9,561 nt of DNA from Propionibacteriaceae bacterium (lineage in GTDB: Bacteria > Actinomycetota > Actinomycetes > Propionibacteriales > Propionibacteriaceae). The translations under genes and the position numbers were made by a program. Below are positions 6,022 to 9,561 of the stretch, one piece after another (position 1 is the stretch's first letter; each line of letters begins with the position of its first letter). Where the stretch lies: contig CAJPNZ010000114.1 of NCBI GenBank assembly GCA_905372155.1, positions 1 through 9,561 on the forward strand. The letters run 5' to 3'. The notes under the pieces are model-generated. The model worked only from the letters and a program-made list of their open reading frames with translations, had not been told where the DNA came from and ran no database searches.

Positions 6022-7052
6022 CCGACGAAACATTCGCAACGGTGCGCCGAGGCTACGATCCAGCCCAAGTGGATTCCGTTTTGCGTCGAATGCGACAGAC
6101 ACACGCTGCGGCCCTGCAGGAGGCGGCCACACAGACGGTTGAGATAAACAAGCTCAATCAGGCGCTCGAGGCCTCCCAGGGTCGCGTCACCGGGCTGCAG
6201 CAGCAGGTGAGCGAACTCCAGGAGCAGGTGAGTCAGGCCCAGGCACACAGTTCGAACGGCCAGGGCACCGACTTCGCATCCCTCGGGGAGCGGATCGTCC
6301 AGATGCTGAACCTCGCCCAGGAGGAAGCCGATGACATCCGGCTGCGCGCCCAGGAGGACGCGGAAGCGATGGAAATCCAGGTCGCGCACGAGGTGGAGCA
6401 TGCCCGTGCCGCCGCGGATGGTTATGCCACCGAGACCCGCACCAAGGCCGAGGCCGATGCAACCCGGATCATCGAGCAGGCCAACCGCGAGGCCGACGAG
6501 TTGTTGGATCACGCCGACCGCGAGGCCTCCGCACGTCGCCGCGAGGCCGAGGCCGTCTTCGAACAGCAACGCGCCGCTGCCGGAGCCGCTGCCGCCGAGT
6601 TCGAGGCGACGCTCGCGGAACGCCGTGAACGCGCGACCGCCGAATTCGCCACCCAGATGGCCAACCACGAGCGTGCTCTTGCGGTGGCCAACGACAAGCT
6701 GACGGAGGCCCAGACCGAGGCGGCCCGTGTCCTCGAGGAGGCCCACGCCTCCGCGGAGGAGGAACGGGAACGTGCTGCGTCCGAGGCGAAGTCGCGTCTG
6801 GAGAACGCACGGATCGCCGCAGAAAGGGTCAAGCGCGAGTCGGAGCGTGAGCTGAGCGCCCTGGCCGCCCGCCGCGACTCCATCACCGAACAGCTCGCGA
6901 ATGTCCGCCAGATGCTGTCAACCCTGGGAGGCAGCGCACTATCGATGAACCTGGCGCCCGCCGCCAGCCCGACCAGCCCGGGCGATGTGGCTGCCGAGGA
7001 AGCCGTCACGAAGAAGAACACCTCCTCCAAGGCAAGCGCCAAGACCAGGTGA
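6018..7052 (+). CDS. FilP-like (DivIVA-domain-related) filament-forming coiled-coil protein, 344 aa
   Basis: The N-terminus carries VRRGYDPAQVD (9-19), the motif shared by FilP and DivIVA-related actinobacterial proteins. It is followed by a first coiled coil (about 25-75), a linker with LGERIVQMLNLAQEEADDIR (89-108), a long Ala/Glu/Arg coiled coil (to about 280), and the segment SERELSALAARRDSITEQL (275-293), which I recall as very like Streptomyces FilP (SCO5396). The tail after about 310 is Ala/Ser/Pro/Lys-rich and disordered. FilP assembles cytoplasmic filaments, binds DivIVA and affects polar growth and cell stiffness; a similar structural role is inferred here. The ATG overlaps the previous stop (ATGA) with a strong Shine-Dalgarno sequence (taggaga, 6008-6014), so the pair is translationally coupled. 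Only ten bases separate its stop from the convergent lipoprotein gene. Confidence 0.85.
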   Translation: MTDETFATVRRGYDPAQVDSVLRRMRQTHAAALQEAATQTVEINKLNQALEASQGRVTGLQQQVSELQEQVSQAQAHSSNGQGTDFASLGERIVQMLNLAQEEADDIRLRAQEDAEAMEIQVAHEVEHARAAADGYATETRTKAEADATRIIEQANREADELLDHADREASARRREAEAVFEQQRAAAGAAAAEFEATLAERRERATAEFATQMANHERALAVANDKLTEAQTEAARVLEEAHASAEEERERAASEAKSRLENARIAAERVKRESERELSALAARRDSITEQLANVRQMLSTLGGSALSMNLAPAASPTSPGDVAAEEAVTKKNTSSKASAKTR

Positions 7053-7062
7053 TTCGGCTCCG

Positions 7063-7470
7063 TCACTGCTCACGATCGGTGCGCAGGGAAAGCGCCGAGA
7101 GCGCAGCAGTGAGGGTGAAGGCTCCCTGCCACTGACCGCGCCGGAACAACAACGAGTCCTGCCCGTCAGCCGTGATCTCGAATCCGGCTGCGGGCAGATT
7201 TCGTCTCAGCCAGGCCGCGAGCTCCGCCCCGCCGGGAGACGTGATGGTCACCGTGATGTTGGCTTCCAGATCGACGCGGTCACGGATCACCACCCCGGAG
7301 GGAAGCCAGAACTCGGCCGGGCCGTTGCGGAACCCGAGCTGGGTCAAGGTGACGCCGTCGGCCGGGGCGCTTGCGGTCCAGGTGACCTCCGGGGTGGCCG
7401 GCTGCGGCGGCGGGGTGGTGCAGCCCGAGAGCGCCAGGAGCACCAGCAACCCGGCAGCCGCTCTCCTCAT
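7063..7470 (-). CDS. small putative lipoprotein, 135 aa
   Basis: A short signal peptide starts with Arg2-Arg3, then an Ala/Leu/Val core and a classic LSGC lipobox with Cys17. A Pro/Thr-rich spacer (TTPPPQPATP) follows. The mature part (about 110 residues) looks like a small beta-rich domain: VTLTQLGFRNGPAEFWLP, a valine-rich IRDRVDLEANITVTIT stretch, then a helical AELAAWLRRNLPAAGFE segment and LLFRRGQWQGAFTL. I do not recognise a named family. It should be anchored on the outer face of the cytoplasmic membrane. The start codon overlaps the Nudix stop by 4 bases (ATGA, 7467-7470), so the two are almost certainly co-transcribed and translationally coupled. The frame extends upstream through the Nudix gene in a GC-driven shadow, so the ATG at the lipoprotein signal is chosen. 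Confidence 0.8.
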   Translation of the reverse strand: MRRAAAGLLVLLALSGCTTPPPQPATPEVTWTASAPADGVTLTQLGFRNGPAEFWLPSGVVIRDRVDLEANITVTITSPGGAELAAWLRRNLPAAGFEITADGQDSLLFRRGQWQGAFTLTAALSALSLRTDREQ

Positions 7471-7958
7471 CGGCGCCCCAACCCGAGCACGACGTCGCGG
7501 GGATCCTCCAGACAGACGCGAACCTGCTCCGCCAAACGTGCCTGCCGCGGGCTCGGGAGCCGGTCCGCCGGGAACCAGGCGAAGTCGCTGATCTCGCCGT
7601 CGCCGATTCCGGGGCTGCCGTCCACCAGCCGGCCCCGGAACCCGTGGTCCAGGAAACGACAGCGGTCGCCGTTGGGGAAGGTGACCTCGTCCATGACGTC
7701 CAGCCACAGCATCCGCTCCACCTCCACCTCGATGCAGGCCTCCTCCCGGGCCTCCCGCACCACGGTGTCCGCAGGGTTCTCCCCCGGCTCGACGATCCCG
7801 GAGATCGCGGCCCAGTTGCCGTCGTCGGCGCGGCGGCCGAGCAGCACCTCCGGCCCGGCCTCCCCTTCCCGCAGCACCACGAGATTGGCCCCGCTCAGCC
7901 ACAGCGTCTCGTTCCCGATGTGGCGGCGCAGCTCAAGGATGAAATCAGGTGTCGGCAT
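7467..7958 (-). CDS. Nudix hydrolase, 163 aa
   Basis: The Nudix box runs from Gly54 to Ile76: GIVEPGE, seven residues, then REAREEACI. It matches the pattern GX5EX7REUXEEXGU except that the late Gly is Cys75. The metal-binding glutamates of REAREE (Glu69, Glu72, Glu73) are intact, so activity is expected. Nudix enzymes split nucleoside diphosphates linked to another group. Substrate cannot be read from the sequence, although WAAISGIVEPGE and the later DFAWFPADRLP are typical of the group often annotated as NUDIX domain-containing proteins near MutT or ADP-sugar enzymes. The preferred start is the ATG at 7958, since the N-terminal MPTPDFILELRRHIG leads well into the beta strand SGANLVVL. It heads a two-gene unit with the lipoprotein and is divergent from the carboxylase alpha gene. 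Confidence 0.92.
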   Translation of the reverse strand: MPTPDFILELRRHIGNETLWLSGANLVVLREGEAGPEVLLGRRADDGNWAAISGIVEPGENPADTVVREAREEACIEVEVERMLWLDVMDEVTFPNGDRCRFLDHGFRGRLVDGSPGIGDGEISDFAWFPADRLPSPRQARLAEQVRVCLEDPRDVVLGLGRR

Positions 7959-8070
7959 GGCTCAACCCTAGGCCCTGTTGCGGAAGTCATACCTGGCAGC
8001 GGTGGACGGGGCACAGGTTCGTGGTTGCCACTAGACTCCGCCGAAGAGGTTCTACCGGAGGAGGCAGAAG
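7959..8070. promoter_or_regulatory. divergent promoter region between the Nudix and carboxylase alpha genes
   Basis: On the minus strand, TAGGGT (7970 to 7965) fits TAnnnT and lies 6 bases before the Nudix ATG, so that mRNA could be leaderless. On the plus strand, TAGACT (8032-8037) is a candidate -10 for the alpha subunit, giving a leader of about 25-30 bases that contains the strong Shine-Dalgarno sequence ggagga (8057-8062). No clear -35 boxes are visible, nor any operator-like inverted repeat. Confidence 0.4.
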
Positions 8071-9561
8071 GTGAACAACGGGGTCATCTCGAAGGTTCTG
8101 ATCGCCAACCGCGGGGAGATCGCCGTCAGGGTGATCCGGGCCGCGCGCGACGCGGGCATCGCCTCGGTGGCCGTGTACGCCGACTCCGATGCGGACTCCC
8201 TGTTCGTGACGCTCGCGGACGAGGCCTTCGCCCTGGGCGGAGCGACCCCCGCGGACACCTACCTGAGTGTGGAGAAACTCCTCGACGTGGCGCGCCGCTC
8301 CGGAGCCGACGCCGTGCACCCGGGCTACGGTTTCCTGGCCGAGAACGCCGGTTTCGCCCGCGCCGTCATGGACGCGGGCCTGAGATGGATCGGCCCACCC
8401 CCCGAAGCCATTGAGAGCCTGGGCGACAAGGTCAGGGCGCGTCACATCGCGCAGAAGGTGGGTGCCCCGCAGGTGCCGGGCACCCCCGATCCCGTCGCTG
8501 ACGCCGCGGAAGTGGTGCGTTTCGCGGAGCAGCACGGCCTGCCCGTGGCCATCAAGGCCGCCTTCGGGGGTGGCGGTCGCGGCCTCAAGGTGGCCCGCAC
8601 CCTCGAGGAGATCCCCGAGCTGTTCGCCTCCGCAACCCGGGAGGCCATCACCGCCTTCGGGCGCGGCGAGTGTTTCGTGGAACGCTACCTGGACAAACCC
8701 CGGCACGTGGAGACCCAGTGCCTGGCCGATGAACACGGCAACGTGGTGGTGGTCTCCACCCGCGACTGCTCGCTGCAGCGCCGTCACCAGAAGCTCGTCG
8801 AGGAGGCGCCGGCCCCGTTCCTCGGCCCGGAGCAGGAAGAGCTGCTGCGCAGTTCGTCGAAGGCCATCCTGAAGGAGGCCGGGTACGTCGGGGCGGGGAC
8901 CTGCGAGTTCCTCGTCGGCCTCGACGGAACCATCTCCTTCCTTGAGGTCAACACCCGCCTCCAGGTGGAGCATCCGGTTTCCGAGGAGGTCACGGGGCTG
9001 GACCTGGTGCGGGAGATGTTCCGCATCGCCGAGGGTGAGGAGCTGGGCTACGACGATCCCGAGATCCACGGTCACTCCATCGAGTTCCGCATCAACGCCG
9101 AGGACGCCGGGCGTGGTTTCATGCCCGCCCCCGGCACCCTGGTGAAGTGGCACGCTCCCACTGGTCCCGGGATCCGTGTCGACGAGGGCTATCACGCGGG
9201 CATGACCGTGCCGGGAGCCTTCGACTCGCTCGTGGCGAAGCTCATCGTCACCGGCGCGAACCGCGCCCAGGCCCTGGCCCGGGCGCGCCGCGCCCTGGGT
9301 GAGCTGCAGGTCGAGGGGATGCCGACGGTCGTCCCGTTCCACCAGGTTCTGCTGGAGGAACCCGATTTCGTGGCCGCCGACGGCGGCTTCGGGGTTCACA
9401 CCCGCTGGATCGAGACCGAGTTCACCAACGAGATTCCCGCCTACACGGGGGTGCTGGGTGAGCCCGAGGACCTGGGCGAACCGGAGGTGATCGCGGTGGA
9501 GGTCAACGGGCGTCGCATGGAGGTGAAGCTGCCAGCCGGTTTCGGGACCCGCCCCGAGGCC
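8071..9561 (+). CDS. acyl-CoA carboxylase alpha subunit, biotin carboxylase part (C-terminus outside the window)
   Basis: The GTG start follows ggagga by 8 bases. The 497 visible residues contain a full biotin carboxylase: the N-terminal KVLIANRGEIAVRVIRAA, HPGYGFLAEN, the ATP-grasp glycine loop FGGGGRG (165-171), CSLQRRHQKLVEEAPAP, and the catalytic FLEVNTRLQVEHP (290-302), with Glu292, Asn294 and Arg296 in their expected places. The C-terminal domain has RINAEDAG, PAPGTL and AFDSLVAKLIV. It uses ATP and bicarbonate to carboxylate biotin for the beta subunit. Family members are near 590 residues and end in a biotin-carrier domain with an MKM lysine; that part is beyond the right edge. AccA/PccA-type alpha subunits in actinomycetes often serve several beta subunits. 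The gene has its own leader and lies about 4.3 kb from its probable partners. Confidence 0.95.
   Translation, partial: MNNGVISKVLIANRGEIAVRVIRAARDAGIASVAVYADSDADSLFVTLADEAFALGGATPADTYLSVEKLLDVARRSGADAVHPGYGFLAENAGFARAVMDAGLRWIGPPPEAIESLGDKVRARHIAQKVGAPQVPGTPDPVADAAEVVRFAEQHGLPVAIKAAFGGGGRGLKVARTLEEIPELFASATREAITAFGRGECFVERYLDKPRHVETQCLADEHGNVVVVSTRDCSLQRRHQKLVEEAPAPFLGPEQEELLRSSSKAILKEAGYVGAGTCEFLVGLDGTISFLEVNTRLQVEHPVSEEVTGLDLVREMFRIAEGEELGYDDPEIHGHSIEFRINAEDAGRGFMPAPGTLVKWHAPTGPGIRVDEGYHAGMTVPGAFDSLVAKLIVTGANRAQALARARRALGELQVEGMPTVVPFHQVLLEEPDFVAADGGFGVHTRWIETEFTNEIPAYTGVLGEPEDLGEPEVIAVEVNGRRMEVKLPAGFGTRPEA

Noticed and set aside
7063..7902. 279-codon extension of the minus-strand lipoprotein frame over the Nudix gene
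   Set aside because: The extension is Gly/Arg-rich shadow sequence. The signal peptide and lipobox begin at the ATG at 7470, which overlaps the Nudix stop.
7968..7985. CTAG followed by gccctgttgcgg, faintly like an IS5-type end, near the Nudix promoter
   Set aside because: It resembles the putative end near 303-318 only with gaps and mismatches; no transposase fragment or second repeat is nearby.
7987..9399. Long open frame (470 codons) on the minus strand, opposite the carboxylase alpha gene
   Set aside because: Same kind of GC-driven shadow; the plus strand there encodes a textbook biotin carboxylase.
1..9561. CRISPR array, tRNA or rRNA gene, phage or toxin-antitoxin module
   Set aside because: No regularly spaced repeats, no cloverleaf or rRNA-like stretches, and no recognisable toxin, antitoxin or phage proteins were seen on either strand.

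Overview
The window looks like chromosome from a high-GC actinomycete, most likely in or near the Propionibacteriaceae. The evidence is the GC-rich codon use of the main genes, GTG starts, and an acyl-CoA carboxylase of the actinobacterial type (separate beta, epsilon and alpha subunits). A Scy/FilP-like pair of coiled-coil proteins points the same way. The genus is an inference.

Layout. Bases 1-296 hold the 3' end of an IS5-type DDE transposase, lower in GC than what follows. Its end runs straight into a wrecked lipoprotein gene (about 319-615), broken by loss of its 5' end, a frameshift and a 23-bp tandem duplication. An intact paralogue follows (796-1137) and ends at a hairpin. Next comes a carboxylase block on the + strand: carboxyltransferase beta subunit (1386-2960), epsilon subunit (2957-3169) and a Maf nucleotide pyrophosphatase (3172-3780), with junctions of 4 bp overlap and 2 bp gap. 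A minus-strand gene of an uncharacterised family (3783-4463) converges on maf. From an AT-rich intergenic stretch, a pair of coiled-coil genes with a 4-bp overlap (4624-6021 and 6018-7052) runs on the + strand. The second closely resembles Streptomyces FilP; the first is probably a short Scy-like partner. A minus-strand pair, a Nudix hydrolase (7467-7958) followed by a small lipoprotein (7063-7470), converges on the filP-like gene. The biotin carboxylase alpha subunit (8071 onward) is divergent from the Nudix gene and runs off the right edge.

How the genes fit together. The beta, epsilon and alpha subunits should form one biotin-dependent acyl-CoA carboxylase that makes malonyl-CoA and/or methylmalonyl-CoA. 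The biotin-carrier end of alpha lies outside the window. The beta subunit has isoleucine at the residue known to set acyl-CoA choice, which suggests acetyl-CoA is accepted. Maf and the Nudix enzyme are probably nucleotide house-cleaning enzymes. The coiled-coil pair is probably cytoskeletal and related to polar growth or cell shape; it sits inside what would otherwise be a compact carboxylase locus.

I see no tRNA, rRNA, CRISPR array or phage genes, and no clear new multi-gene system. The most unusual content is the cytoskeletal pair within the carboxylase locus and the readable decay history of the lipoprotein pseudogene.
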